A stretch of 64,000 bases of DNA from Weissella confusa (GCA_001436895.1 JQAY01000001.1:1-64000); one strand, 5' to 3'. Counted from the stretch's first letter, positions 34,369-43,531 are shown. Program-made: numbers and translations. The notes: generated by a model not told the origin, from the sequence alone.

Positions 34369-34869
34369 ATGGCAATTGAGATTACACGCGCAGAAGCAGA
34401 TACATTGTTGAAGACACCATTGATTTCAAAGTTGTTGATTGAGTGGATTAAGGGTGAAGAATCAGAAAAGTTCCCACTTGCAAACTTGGCGAACGCCTCA
34501 GCGATTTTGTTTGAAAACTTGAAGCAAGTTAACTGGGCTGGTTTCTACTTGTATGATGAAAAGGTTGATGAGTTGATTCTTGGACCTTTCTTGGGTAAGC
34601 CAGCGGTTGTTCGCATCAAGCCCGGTTCAGGTGTAGTTGGTGAGTCATTCACAAAGCAAGAAACAATCACAGTTGCTGACGTGCACGTCTTTGACGGTCA
34701 CATCGCGTGCGACCCAGCATCAAACGCTGAAATCGTGGTGCCTTTGACGACCGCTGATGGTAAGCGTTTGGGTGTCTTGGATATCGATTCAACGGCCTTC
34801 AACCGTTTCGGGGCTAAGGAAAAGGCTGAGCTTGAGCACTTCGTTAAGACTTTGTTGCAATACATCTAA
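34369..34869 (+). CDS. GAF-domain free methionine-(R)-sulfoxide reductase homologue without resolving cysteines
   Basis: 166 residues forming a single GAF domain. NWAGFYLYD, LGPFLGKPAVVRI, GSGVVGESF and HVFDGHIACDPASNAEIVVPL mark it as the fRMsr (MsrC/YtsP) family, which reduces free methionine-R-sulfoxide. The catalytic cysteine is kept (Cys114, in HIACD), but the two resolving cysteines at positions equivalent to E. coli Cys84 and Cys94 are Val80 and Val90. The usual intramolecular disulfide therefore cannot form; activity may need an external thiol or be lost. It is preceded by GAGGT and a T-box leader. A flavoprotein disulfide reductase homologue follows after 65 nt. Confidence 0.88.
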   Translation: MAIEITRAEADTLLKTPLISKLLIEWIKGEESEKFPLANLANASAILFENLKQVNWAGFYLYDEKVDELILGPFLGKPAVVRIKPGSGVVGESFTKQETITVADVHVFDGHIACDPASNAEIVVPLTTADGKRLGVLDIDSTAFNRFGAKEKAELEHFVKTLLQYI

Positions 34870-34934
34870 TCAGAAGTCACTAGACAATCCTGATAGAATA
34901 GAGTTACAAAAATAAAGTTAACGAGGAGTAAGAC

Positions 34935-36275
34935 ATGGCAGAGACATTACACTATGACGTGGCAATTATTGGTGCTGGGCCAGCCGGTTTGGCCGCTGCG
35001 GAAGATGTGAAGGCTGCAGGTAAGTCAGTCGTTTTGATTGAAAAGTACCTATGGGGTGGCACATGCCCAAATTATGGTTGCGATCCTAAGAAGATTTTGT
35101 TGGCCGCTGTTGAAGCCAAGGAGCACGTAGACTTCCTACGTGGGGATGGTGTTGACGGTAAGGTTGATATTAACTGGGAAGATTTGATGGGCCGTAAGAT
35201 GCGCTTCACAGAAGCAATTCCGGACAAGACGGTTCATTCATTGGATGCTAACGGCATCGGTCACATTTACGGGGCTGCCCACTTTATTAACGAAGATACA
35301 GTGATTGTGCACGGCGATGAAGATGTTGAAGTGCAAGCAACTGACTGGATTTTGACGGTTGGCCAACGACCAGCTGAATTGGAAATTCCAGGGGCTGAAT
35401 ACACAATCAATTCTGAGCAATTCTTGAGTTTGGCTGAGATGCCTGAAGATATTGTGATTATTGGTGGTGGTTACATCGCTGTTGAGTTCGCATCAATCGC
35501 AGCTGCTGCAGGGGCACAAGTTCACTTGGTTGTTCGTGGTAGTGAGTTGTTGTCAGAATTTGACGAGGCGTTTGTTGATACGCTATTTGATCAATTGGAT
35601 GACCGCGGTATTCGCATTTACTTCAACACTGAAGTGACGGAAGTGTCAAAGACGGATGACGGTTACTCAGCAACGTTGAGCTTTGGTAGCACAATTCCAG
35701 CTGGTGTGGTTGTCCGCGCGGTTGGTCGTGTTGGAAACAATGACACGCTTCAATTGGAAAATGCCGGTGTCGAAGACGATATCCACGGTATTAACGTTGA
35801 TGAATTCTTGCGTACGTCAAACCCACACATTTATGCAGCGGGTGACGTGGCCAACACCAGCAAGCCACGTATCACGACGGTTGGTTACTACGAGGCACGT
35901 TATGCAGCATCAGTTATCCTAGGTCATGACCAACCAATCGAATACCCAGCGGTGCCGGTTGTGGTTTACGGTACGCCTAAGTTGGCTGCAGTTGGTGTGC
36001 CAACGCAATATGCCGAGGAAAACGGTTACTCAGTGCGTGATATCGACATGACGAACTGGTTTACGTATTACCGTACCGGTGAGCCAGCTGCCCGTGCCAA
36101 GGTTGTCTTGGATGCCGACAAGAAGTTGGTCGGGGCAACGGTCTTGAGTGCGCATGCTGATGAGTTGATTAACTACTTCACTGAAGCAATTAACAACAAG
36201 GATGGCTATCAAGCAATCCGTGATCGTTTGTACGCGTACCCAACGCCAGCATCAGATTTGGAATATTTCTTCTAA
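34935..36275 (+). CDS. FAD-dependent pyridine nucleotide-disulfide oxidoreductase (glutathione reductase-like)
   Basis: 446 residues. The FAD-binding GAGPAGLAAAEDV is at residues 13-25, the redox disulfide motif GGTCPNYGCDPKK at 41-53 (Cys44 and Cys49), the NAD(P)-binding GGGYIAVEFAS near 177, and the FAD-contacting YAAGDV near 300. The C-terminal dimerisation domain ends YPTPASDLEYFF, where classical enzymes have HPTxxE; the catalytic His is replaced by Tyr. It therefore belongs to a non-classical LAB branch with unknown substrate. GAGGAG precedes the ATG. It may act with the preceding sulfoxide reductase homologue as electron donor, but this is inference from position. Confidence 0.85.
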   Translation: MAETLHYDVAIIGAGPAGLAAAEDVKAAGKSVVLIEKYLWGGTCPNYGCDPKKILLAAVEAKEHVDFLRGDGVDGKVDINWEDLMGRKMRFTEAIPDKTVHSLDANGIGHIYGAAHFINEDTVIVHGDEDVEVQATDWILTVGQRPAELEIPGAEYTINSEQFLSLAEMPEDIVIIGGGYIAVEFASIAAAAGAQVHLVVRGSELLSEFDEAFVDTLFDQLDDRGIRIYFNTEVTEVSKTDDGYSATLSFGSTIPAGVVVRAVGRVGNNDTLQLENAGVEDDIHGINVDEFLRTSNPHIYAAGDVANTSKPRITTVGYYEARYAASVILGHDQPIEYPAVPVVVYGTPKLAAVGVPTQYAEENGYSVRDIDMTNWFTYYRTGEPAARAKVVLDADKKLVGATVLSAHADELINYFTEAINNKDGYQAIRDRLYAYPTPASDLEYFF

Positions 36276-36279
36276 ACAA

Positions 36280-36316
36280 ATAACGGCCAGGAATTTATTT
36301 CCTGGCCGTTTTATTT
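36280..36316. terminator. Bidirectional terminator
   Basis: A perfect 12-bp stem AACGGCCAGGAA/TTCCTGGCCGTT between convergent genes. Confidence 0.9.
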
Positions 36317-36719
36317 ATTGTTGTTGTACAGGTGCACTGGTATGCGATAGGACTGTCTTGCAGTCACGGCTAACCACAACCGTGTGCGTTAATTCGCCAT
36401 CTTCAAACGTTACTTCGACCGTTCGATCAGTTGGGTTGTAGACTTCGTTCGTTGCGGAAACTGAATCTGGATTCACTTTGGCAGCCGTAGCGGCGGTTTG
36501 CAATGCTTTCTCCAACATCGCACTACTATCTTCCTTTTTGGTTCCAGACGATTGCACCGTCAAAGCTTCCTCAGCACCATGCAACACACCACGTTGATAG
36601 CCGTTTGAGTGCCCTAGAAAATAGGCCGCCGTGATAATTGCTCCCATCATTAAGATGAGGCAAAAAATAACCACGGCGGGTAACCGGTTCGTTCGTTTGT
36701 GAGGCTCGATAGGACGCAT
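36315..36719 (-). CDS. Hypothetical membrane-anchored protein
   Basis: 134 residues with an Arg/Lys-rich N terminus, one membrane helix (about residues 14-36, PAVVIFCLILMMGAIITAAYFLG) and an outward-facing domain of about 90 residues ending in PVQQQ. AGGAG lies well before the ATG. I do not recognise the family. It stands alone between a terminator and the purine riboswitch region. Confidence 0.75.
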   Translation of the reverse strand: MRPIEPHKRTNRLPAVVIFCLILMMGAIITAAYFLGHSNGYQRGVLHGAEEALTVQSSGTKKEDSSAMLEKALQTAATAAKVNPDSVSATNEVYNPTDRTVEVTFEDGELTHTVVVSRDCKTVLSHTSAPVQQQ

Positions 36720-36831
36720 GCAACTTTCTCCTAGAATTTTTAATACTTAATATGCTTAACTATACCCGCAAAAAGTTGGGGAATCATGCCAGAAATGACA
36801 TGTAAACACGAACTTTGAGTAGCGATTTTCT

Positions 36832-36868
36832 GAAAAACGCTTGCAAATTCGCGTACTTTTGGTATATT
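36832..36868 (+). promoter_or_regulatory. pbuX-xpt promoter with an overlapping weak cre-like site
   Basis: TTGCAA (36841-36846) and TATATT (36863-36868) with a 16-bp spacer. GAAAAACGCTTGCA (36832-36845) matches 12 of 14 cre positions and overlaps the -35 box. Confidence 0.5.
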
Positions 36869-36889
36869 TGATGAAACAAATGAGAACGT

Positions 36890-37026
36890 AATCGCTATCG
36901 GTATAATTGCTGGAGAATGGCCAGCGAGTTCCTACCCGTTTCCCAAGAGACGGACTACCGATAGTGTTTTGAGATTTCTAATGCACCCATTCTGCATGCT
37001 TTTTTGCGTGTGAATGGGTGCTTTTT
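36890..37026 (+). promoter_or_regulatory. Purine riboswitch (guanine/xanthine-gene type) with terminator
   Basis: The aptamer at about 36893-36966 has closing stem CTATCGGT/ACCGATAG, the TATAAT segment, the TTCCTACC core (TTTCTACC in the consensus) and GGACTAC, where C at the specificity position predicts guanine rather than adenine. A terminator follows: GCACCCATTC (36983-36992) with GAATGGGTGC (37012-37021) and T5. Ligand binding should shut off the xanthine permease-phosphoribosyltransferase operon. Confidence 0.88.
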
Positions 37027-37090
37027 AGTTCTATCGAATCACCGAGTTGGGGTAGTGGTTACACAGAAGAGATGGAGGGGTTTGTTTATC

Positions 37091-38410
37091 ATGGAAGCCG
37101 TTACGGAAGTTGGGGTTACAACGAAATCAAAGACGTCGAAGCTGCAAGAAGCTGTTTTGGGTTTGCAACACGTCTTAGCGATGTATTCAGGTGGTATTTT
37201 GGTGCCATTGTTGATTGGAACGGCTTTACATTTCTCGCCACAGCAAATGGCGTATCTGATTTCAGCTGATATTTTCATGACGGGTATCGGAACGCTGCTA
37301 CAACTTAAAAGCACACGCCTCACCGGTATTGCGATGCCAGTTGTATTGGGATCAGCTATTCAGTCAGTGACGCCATTGATTAATATCGGTAGTACGTTGG
37401 GCATTGGTGCCATGTACGGTGCAACGATTTCAGCAGGGCTTTTTGTGTTCTTGATTGCCGGCTTATTTGCGCGTTTGCGTGAATACTTCCCACCAGTTGT
37501 GACTGGATCACTGATTACAGTTATTGGGTTCGCGTTGATTCCGGTTGGCATTCAAAACCTGGGTGGTGGTGATGTCGCAGCAAAGTCATTTGGAAGCGCA
37601 GCTAATTTGTCAGTTGGTGTGTTTACCATGGCTGTCATTATTTTGGTCAGCTTGCTAGCGAAGGGCTTTACGAAAGCAATTTCGATTTTGCTTGGGATTA
37701 TTCTAGGAACAATGTTTGCGGGTCTGCTTGGTATGGTTTCGTTGGCGCCGGTTACACAAGCATCTTGGTTCCATTTGCCAACGCCATTTTTCTTGGGAAC
37801 GCCAACTTTCCACTCATCGGCCATTGTCACAATGATTATAATTGCATTGACGTCGATGATTGAATCGACTGGTGTGTACTTCGCCTTGGCTGACCTAACA
37901 GGTCGCAAGTTAACGAATAATGATATGGCAAAGGGATATCGTGCTGAAGGCTTGGCTGTTGTTCTATCGGGTTTGTTCAACACGTTCCCATACTCAACAT
38001 TCTCACAAAACGTTGGGGTTGTGCGCTTGTCTGGTGTGAAATCGAAGGCGCCAATTTACTACGCTGCTGGGATTCTGTTGTTGATTGGGTTATTGCCAAA
38101 GTTTGGTGCTTTAGCAACGATTATCCCAACCTCAGTGTTGGGCGGTGCGATGGTGATTTTGTTCGGTACGATTGGTGTACAAGGAACGACAATCTTGCGC
38201 AAGGTGGACTTTGCCAAGGAGCGTAATTTGATGATTGCCGCCATCTCAATTGGGGCTGGTATCGGGGTAACGGTTTACCCACAAATTTTCCAACACTTGC
38301 CAGAGTTGGTTCGATTGGTTATCGAAAATGCAGTGGTTGTAACGTCAGTATTAGCGGTGTTCTTAAACATTGTTTTGCCAGGACGTGAAAAAGAAACAGG
38401 GGATGAATAA
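37091..38410 (+). CDS. pbuX: Xanthine permease, NCS2 family
   Basis: 439 residues with about 12-14 membrane helices. It imports xanthine by proton symport. The NCS2 signature is visible as NTFPYSTFSQNVGVV near residue 297, with TSMIESTGVYFALADLTGR just before. The start at 37091 follows GGAGGGG; codons further upstream lie inside the riboswitch terminator. The stop codon overlaps the start of xpt (TAATG). Control by the purine riboswitch upstream supports purine specificity. Confidence 0.94.
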   Translation: MEAVTEVGVTTKSKTSKLQEAVLGLQHVLAMYSGGILVPLLIGTALHFSPQQMAYLISADIFMTGIGTLLQLKSTRLTGIAMPVVLGSAIQSVTPLINIGSTLGIGAMYGATISAGLFVFLIAGLFARLREYFPPVVTGSLITVIGFALIPVGIQNLGGGDVAAKSFGSAANLSVGVFTMAVIILVSLLAKGFTKAISILLGIILGTMFAGLLGMVSLAPVTQASWFHLPTPFFLGTPTFHSSAIVTMIIIALTSMIESTGVYFALADLTGRKLTNNDMAKGYRAEGLAVVLSGLFNTFPYSTFSQNVGVVRLSGVKSKAPIYYAAGILLLIGLLPKFGALATIIPTSVLGGAMVILFGTIGVQGTTILRKVDFAKERNLMIAAISIGAGIGVTVYPQIFQHLPELVRLVIENAVVVTSVLAVFLNIVLPGREKETGDE

Positions 38411-38982
38411 TGAAGTTGCTAGAGGAACGAATTAAGCAAGACGGACGTGTGATTGGAACGGAAGTGTTGAAGGTTGATAACTTCTTAAATCACCAAGTTG
38501 ATCCAGCTTTGATGAAGGCGATGGGGGATGAATTCGCCCGTTTGTTTGCAGATGCGAAGGTAGATAAGGTGCTGACGGTTGAGTCTTCAGGGATTGCGCC
38601 AGCTGTCTTTGCGGCATTGGCTTTGAACGTGCCGATGGTGTTTGCGCGTAAGAAGAAGTCACTCACGTTGTCTGAGGACCACTACACGGCGGATGTCTAC
38701 TCATTCACCAAGCAAGAAACAAACCACGTTATTGTTGATAAGCGCTTCATTCAATCAGGCGAACGTTTGTTGTTGATTGATGATTTCTTGGCAAATGGTC
38801 AAGCGGTTGAGGGCATGATGCAAATTGCTGAAGCGGCTGGTGCTGAAGTTGTCGGGGTCGGCATCGTGATTGAAAAGACGTTCCAAAAGGGACGTGCTTT
38901 GTTGGACGAACGTGATGTACGCGTTGAATCATTGGCTCGCATTGCTGCCTTTGAAGATGGAGAAGTTATCTTCGCGGATTAA
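38410..38982 (+). CDS. xpt: Xanthine phosphoribosyltransferase
   Basis: 190 residues; makes XMP from xanthine and PRPP in purine salvage. The PRPP-binding motif LLLIDDFLANGQA is at residues 120-132, with VESSGIAPAVFAA and KKKSLTLSEDHY typical of the Xpt group. The start overlaps the pbuX stop by one base, so the two are translationally coupled. The order pbuX-xpt is the reverse of that in Bacillus subtilis. No strong terminator is seen after it before the next gene at 39068. Confidence 0.95.
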   Translation: MKLLEERIKQDGRVIGTEVLKVDNFLNHQVDPALMKAMGDEFARLFADAKVDKVLTVESSGIAPAVFAALALNVPMVFARKKKSLTLSEDHYTADVYSFTKQETNHVIVDKRFIQSGERLLLIDDFLANGQAVEGMMQIAEAAGAEVVGVGIVIEKTFQKGRALLDERDVRVESLARIAAFEDGEVIFAD

Positions 38983-39067
38983 TTCGAGATGAATATTCAC
39001 CAGATGTTCATGGTCTTTTTTAAAGAAGAAGAGTAGACTGGGGGCATACACATGGAGGTGAGTATCA

Positions 39068-40021
39068 ATGGCAAAAATTGATTTGGGTGGCTCAGGACTA
39101 ATCGTTCCTGACGTTGCCTTGGGGGTAATGCGTATTGCTGATAAGTCTGCTGCTGAAGCACAAGCTTTGGTTGAGAAGGCTTTGGAAAAGGATGTGAACT
39201 TCTTCGACACAGCTGACATTTACGCCGCAGGTAAGAGTTCAGTTGTTTTGGGGCAAGCGTTGAAGGATGCCGGTGTAAACCGTGAGGACATCTTCTTGCA
39301 ATCAAAGGGTGGCATCATCCTTGAAGATGGCCAAATTTCAGGTGACGGCTGGAAGGGACCTCGTTATGACTTCTCAAAGTCACACTTGATCTCAGCCGTT
39401 GACGAAGAATTGAAGCGTCTTCAAACGGATTACTTGGATGTCTTCTTGTTGCACCGTCCAGATACGTTGATGGACCCTGAGCAAGTTGCTGAAGCTTTTG
39501 ATGAGTTGCAAGCATCTGGTAAGGTTAAGCACTTCGGAACATCAAACATGAACCCATGGCAAGTTGAGTTGGTCCAAGCTTCATTGAAGCAAAAGTTGGT
39601 TGCCAACCAATTGCAATTCGGTATCATGCACACAGGAATGATTGACTCAGACATTCACGTGAACATGTCAGATGAGCGTTCATTTGACCACGACGGCGGT
39701 ATCTTGGCTTACTCACGCTTGAAGAACATGACGATTCAAGCATGGTCACCATTCCAATACGGCTTCTTTGAGGGACCATTTATCGACAACGATAAGTTCC
39801 CAGTATTGAACGCAAAGTTGCAAGAATTGGCTGACAAGTATGGTGTAACGAAGAACACGATTGCCGTGGCCTTCATTTTGCACCACCCAGCTAAGATGCA
39901 AGTTATTTTGGGTTCAATGAACGTGAACCGTTTGGACGAGATGATGAACGGCGATAAGGTAACGTTGACGAACCAAGAATGGTACGACATCTACTTTGCA
40001 GCCGGAAACGATTTGCCATAA
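39068..40021 (+). CDS. Aldo/keto reductase (YdhF-like)
   Basis: 317 residues; NADPH-dependent carbonyl reductase. Catalytic residues are Asp47 (FFDTAD), Tyr52 (IYAAG), Lys80 (LQSKGG) and His129 (LLHRPD). The longer active-site loop and LHRPDTLMDPEQVAEAF place it with the YdhF/YcsN branch, distinct from the first AKR at 1325. GGAGGTGA precedes the ATG. Codon bias is strong, so it is probably well expressed. It is monocistronic, followed by a long terminator. Substrate unknown. Confidence 0.9.
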   Translation: MAKIDLGGSGLIVPDVALGVMRIADKSAAEAQALVEKALEKDVNFFDTADIYAAGKSSVVLGQALKDAGVNREDIFLQSKGGIILEDGQISGDGWKGPRYDFSKSHLISAVDEELKRLQTDYLDVFLLHRPDTLMDPEQVAEAFDELQASGKVKHFGTSNMNPWQVELVQASLKQKLVANQLQFGIMHTGMIDSDIHVNMSDERSFDHDGGILAYSRLKNMTIQAWSPFQYGFFEGPFIDNDKFPVLNAKLQELADKYGVTKNTIAVAFILHHPAKMQVILGSMNVNRLDEMMNGDKVTLTNQEWYDIYFAAGNDLP

Positions 40022-40033
40022 AAAGCAGAGCAT

Positions 40034-40075
40034 AGAGCAACAATGAATCAACTGATTCATTGTTGCTTTTTTATT
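40034..40075 (+). terminator. Rho-independent terminator of the aldo/keto reductase gene
   Basis: A perfect 14-bp stem GCAACAATGAATCA/TGATTCATTGTTGC followed by T7. Confidence 0.9.
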
Positions 40076-40085
40076 TTGGTAACAT

Positions 40086-40118
40086 AAAAAAGCCCGCTGC
40101 AAATGCAACGGACTTTGA
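40086..40118 (-). terminator. Terminator of the lactate permease gene
   Basis: On the minus strand AAGTCCGTTGCA pairs with TGCAGCGGGCTT (minor mismatches) and runs into T6. Confidence 0.75.
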
Positions 40119-40125
40119 ATGATAA

Positions 40126-41745
40126 TTAGAATACTAGCATCACGGCACCGGCGATTCCGATCAATAGACCGTAAACGACGGCCGGGATGGCTGTCTTACG
40201 CAAGATTGCGCCTTCCTTACCAGCCAAACCAACAACGGCACTGGCAGCGACGATGTTGTGAACACAAATCATGTTACCAGCAGCGGCACCGATGACTTGC
40301 AAGGCTAAGATGATTGGCGCTGACAAGTGAGCAGTTGCGGCAACGTCAGCTTGGATAGGTGAGAACGTCAACGTTGAAACTGTGGCACTTCCAGTAATGA
40401 AGGCACCAAGTTCACCCAAGAATGGGGCAACGAATACCCAAACGCCAGCCATGTGTTCAGACACAGTCTTGGCGATGTAAGTTGGCATTGATGGCATGTC
40501 GATGGTGTTCATCCCTGAGTTAGAGAAGACTTGCACCATAATCAACGTCACCATCAAGGTGATTCCTGTGCTGACCATTGAGGCAGACACAGTCTTTGCA
40601 GCTGGCAAGAATGGCTTAATTGTACGGGCTTGGACAATCAAAGCGATTAAAGCAGCTAACGTTAGGATGAATCCTGGTGAATACAAAACTGGCCAATCTG
40701 AGCTGATACCCTTAATACCAAGAATGTTTACCCAACCTAAATCGATGGCGTGGTTCATGAAATCCTTCAACCAGACAATCGTTCGTGAAAGCAACAAGAG
40801 CACCACAACGATGAGGTAAGGTGACCAGGCCGTCAACAATGACATATTTCCTGATGCGTGTTGATTAACTTCTTCATCGTTTTGGACACCATCGCCAGCG
40901 AAGTTCGCACCCTTCCAAGGGTTCGTGAACGCTGTCTTTGGCAACAAGAAACGTGTCTTAAGCGTGATAACCGCAATAATTAGCAATGTTAGCGGTGTCA
41001 AAATTGATACGAATTCATAGCCGATGAGGTGTGCATACACCCAAGCGAAACCGTTGTAGGCGATACCGATGAACAAAGCCCACGGTGTCATTTCCAACCA
41101 GTCACGGGCTGATTTTTTGCCACGATTGAAGAATGTGACTAACAGAATAACCAACATAAGTGGCATGAACGTTCCACCGAACAAATCAATCGTGGTCATT
41201 GAACGTGCAATTTCATTCATGAAATCAGTCGCGTTTGATGGCGCCACGTTACTCAACCCAACCGTTAGTGGTGTTCCCACAGCACCATAAGCGGCTGAAG
41301 TTGAATCAGCGACCAAGGCCAACGTTACGGCGGCCATTGGTGTGAAGCCTAAAGCAATCAACAATGGCGCCGTAACCATAGCTGGTGTTCCAAATCCAGA
41401 AACACCTTCGATCAAACCACCGAATAGGTAGGCAATCAAAACGGCCAGAATACGCATGTCAGCTGACAATGATTCGAAACCAGCGTTGATTCGTGTAATA
41501 GCACCGGTGTGACGCAAGACGTGCAAGACCATCAATGCCCCAAACAAAATCCATAGAATTGGAAATGTTTTGTGAATCCCTTGCAAAATTGATGCCAACA
41601 TGACGTTAGTTGGAATGTGCCAGAAGAACCATCCGGCCAGTGAAACGACCGCGGCGCTGATAGCCATTCCTTTCATAGCTGGCATATTGAAAACCGCCAA
41701 CAAAATTAATGGCAGAACAACTGCCAAAAGTGCAATAAATAGCAT
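40126..41745 (-). CDS. lctP: L-lactate permease, LctP family
   Basis: 539 residues with about 12-14 membrane helices. Proton-coupled lactate transport across the cytoplasmic membrane. Features of the LctP/LldP family include GLIEGVSGFGTPAMVTAPLLIALGF, ADSTSAAYGAVGTPLTVGL and, near the C terminus, GAAAGNMICVHNIVAASAVVGLAG. The start at MLFIALL is chosen because GGGGG lies just before it; an upstream GTG has no site. In a lactate-producing bacterium it may work in lactate uptake or efflux. It is divergent from the Mga-like regulator gene. Confidence 0.93.
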   Translation of the reverse strand: MLFIALLAVVLPLILLAVFNMPAMKGMAISAAVVSLAGWFFWHIPTNVMLASILQGIHKTFPILWILFGALMVLHVLRHTGAITRINAGFESLSADMRILAVLIAYLFGGLIEGVSGFGTPAMVTAPLLIALGFTPMAAVTLALVADSTSAAYGAVGTPLTVGLSNVAPSNATDFMNEIARSMTTIDLFGGTFMPLMLVILLVTFFNRGKKSARDWLEMTPWALFIGIAYNGFAWVYAHLIGYEFVSILTPLTLLIIAVITLKTRFLLPKTAFTNPWKGANFAGDGVQNDEEVNQHASGNMSLLTAWSPYLIVVVLLLLSRTIVWLKDFMNHAIDLGWVNILGIKGISSDWPVLYSPGFILTLAALIALIVQARTIKPFLPAAKTVSASMVSTGITLMVTLIMVQVFSNSGMNTIDMPSMPTYIAKTVSEHMAGVWVFVAPFLGELGAFITGSATVSTLTFSPIQADVAATAHLSAPIILALQVIGAAAGNMICVHNIVAASAVVGLAGKEGAILRKTAIPAVVYGLLIGIAGAVMLVF

Positions 41746-41937
41746 GTAACCCCCAAGAAAACTCGTTTTTTCAGTCCTCTTAATTGTACAGTAAATCACA
41801 ACTTAATTGGATAGCTGTCCGATTTTTATACGATATTTAATGACTTGTCAGGATTTAAATAAGGCGGAAATTTAGTATAAATGTTAGTATCTTCTCATTG
41901 AGAGAACGTTTGGTTAATGTGGGTTGTGGTGAGTAAA

Positions 41938-43443
41938 ATGAAATGGATGCATGAAAAGCAAGACCGTAATAAGTTGAAGATGTTTCGCTACCTTAAGGAG
42001 AACGGGGAAGCGCCAATTACACAAATTATGACAGATTTAGATTTGTCACGTTATTTGGTGACGACAACGGTTGAGCAATTAGTTTTTGATATCGAGATTC
42101 TCACAGGGGTTCCCGATAGCATTGTGATTGAAGATGGATCAGATGTCATCTTCAAGCTACCAATTCAATTGTTGGATTGGGAAGCGTTGGGATTGCACTA
42201 CCTGCAAATTTCAATTCGTGGGCAGATGATTAATGACCTGTTCCATGAACGCATTACATCTTGGGAAGATTTCGCATTTAAGGTTGATGTTTCAGTACCA
42301 AAGATGTACAAGGAACATGCGGCAGTTATTGAAGAACTTGCTCGTGAAGGAATTGAAATTTCTAAGGATTATCAATTGGTTGGGAACGAAGCGCATATTC
42401 GTTTGTTTAAGTTGCAACTATTGTCTTATTACAATGGTCGGCGTGAATCGCCGTTCCCTGAAGAAGTAAGTGAACAATCTCGTGAATCGATTAAGCAGTT
42501 GATCGAGCCGGAATGTCCATACTTACGCGAGACGCAAGTTGTTAGTTTGCGTCATTTGTATGCGATTTGGTGGTTACGACTAAAAGGGCGTCACTATGTG
42601 GATGCAGCCTTGGCGGATCGCTTTTTGAAGCCAACTGAGCAACTTTCTTCAAGTAGCCAACGTATTATTTCGGCTTTGAGCGCAGAGTTGCGTAAGTTGC
42701 CAGATATCACGGAAGAACAAGTTCAGGCAGAGGCTCGCTTTATCATTTTGGTGCTTCATACGCTATCAATTTTTCCGCATGAAACGGAATTTGAAGATGC
42801 GAGTGAAGAATCAATTGCGCACTGGCGTCTATTTGAAAAGGCACTCCATGATGCATACTTGTGCTTGTTTAAGAATCGTGGTCGTCAAGAATCAATTCGT
42901 GCGGTGACGCGTTCAATGCAACCAATGTTGTTGCGTTACCTTGTTTTCCCATACACCGGGGATGACGACTTTGATTACATGATGGACCGTGAACAGTTGG
43001 CGCCAGAATTTCCAATGGCCTACGAATTCTCTGAGGATGTGTTGGAGCGCTTTGCAATTGAAACTGGCGACAATGAGGCAGATTACAAAAACTTCTTGTT
43101 GCCGGATTTGATGGCAGTTATTATGATGTCAGCGGACTTTTATGATCGCTTGCCAATTGTTAATTTAACGATTGATTTTGGGGCACACCAAAGCCTTGAG
43201 CGAGTTGTGGCACAGTCATTGCAGATGTTCCCGGGCTACAAGGTACAGATTAATCATTTGTTGACCGAGCACACGGACATTTTGCTGACGGATACACCGC
43301 AACCTGTTGATTTAGATTGCACGGTATTTATTTGGCACGGTATGGGGACACCCAATGAAGTTGGCCAACTCCGTGATGAAATTAATCGGGTGAAGATGAA
43401 AAAATTCACAGCTTGGCGTAACGAACAAGCTGAACAAGATTAG
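41938..43443 (+). CDS. Mga-like helix-turn-helix transcriptional regulator
   Basis: About 501 residues. The N-terminal winged-helix pair (KMFRYLKENGEAPITQIMTDLDLSRYLVTTTVEQL, then VSVPKMYKEHAAVIEELAREGIEI) matches the HTH_Mga and Mga domains of the Mga/AtxA virulence regulator family. The central part is PRD-like and helical; the end (residues about 410-480) resembles an EIIB-like fold. The start at 41938 is chosen because of GGTGAG; ATG at 41917 is possible. In streptococci Mga proteins switch on surface adhesins, so the adhesin locus 2.6 kb downstream is a possible target. The divergent lactate permease is another. Confidence 0.78.
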   Translation: MKWMHEKQDRNKLKMFRYLKENGEAPITQIMTDLDLSRYLVTTTVEQLVFDIEILTGVPDSIVIEDGSDVIFKLPIQLLDWEALGLHYLQISIRGQMINDLFHERITSWEDFAFKVDVSVPKMYKEHAAVIEELAREGIEISKDYQLVGNEAHIRLFKLQLLSYYNGRRESPFPEEVSEQSRESIKQLIEPECPYLRETQVVSLRHLYAIWWLRLKGRHYVDAALADRFLKPTEQLSSSSQRIISALSAELRKLPDITEEQVQAEARFIILVLHTLSIFPHETEFEDASEESIAHWRLFEKALHDAYLCLFKNRGRQESIRAVTRSMQPMLLRYLVFPYTGDDDFDYMMDREQLAPEFPMAYEFSEDVLERFAIETGDNEADYKNFLLPDLMAVIMMSADFYDRLPIVNLTIDFGAHQSLERVVAQSLQMFPGYKVQINHLLTEHTDILLTDTPQPVDLDCTVFIWHGMGTPNEVGQLRDEINRVKMKKFTAWRNEQAEQD

Positions 43444-43531
43444 CTATTAATTGGACCAAGGGCATAAGTTCTTGGTCTTTTTTGCTGGCGGTGTACAATA
43501 GACAGTACGAATAGAAGTGAGGTAACGCGAG

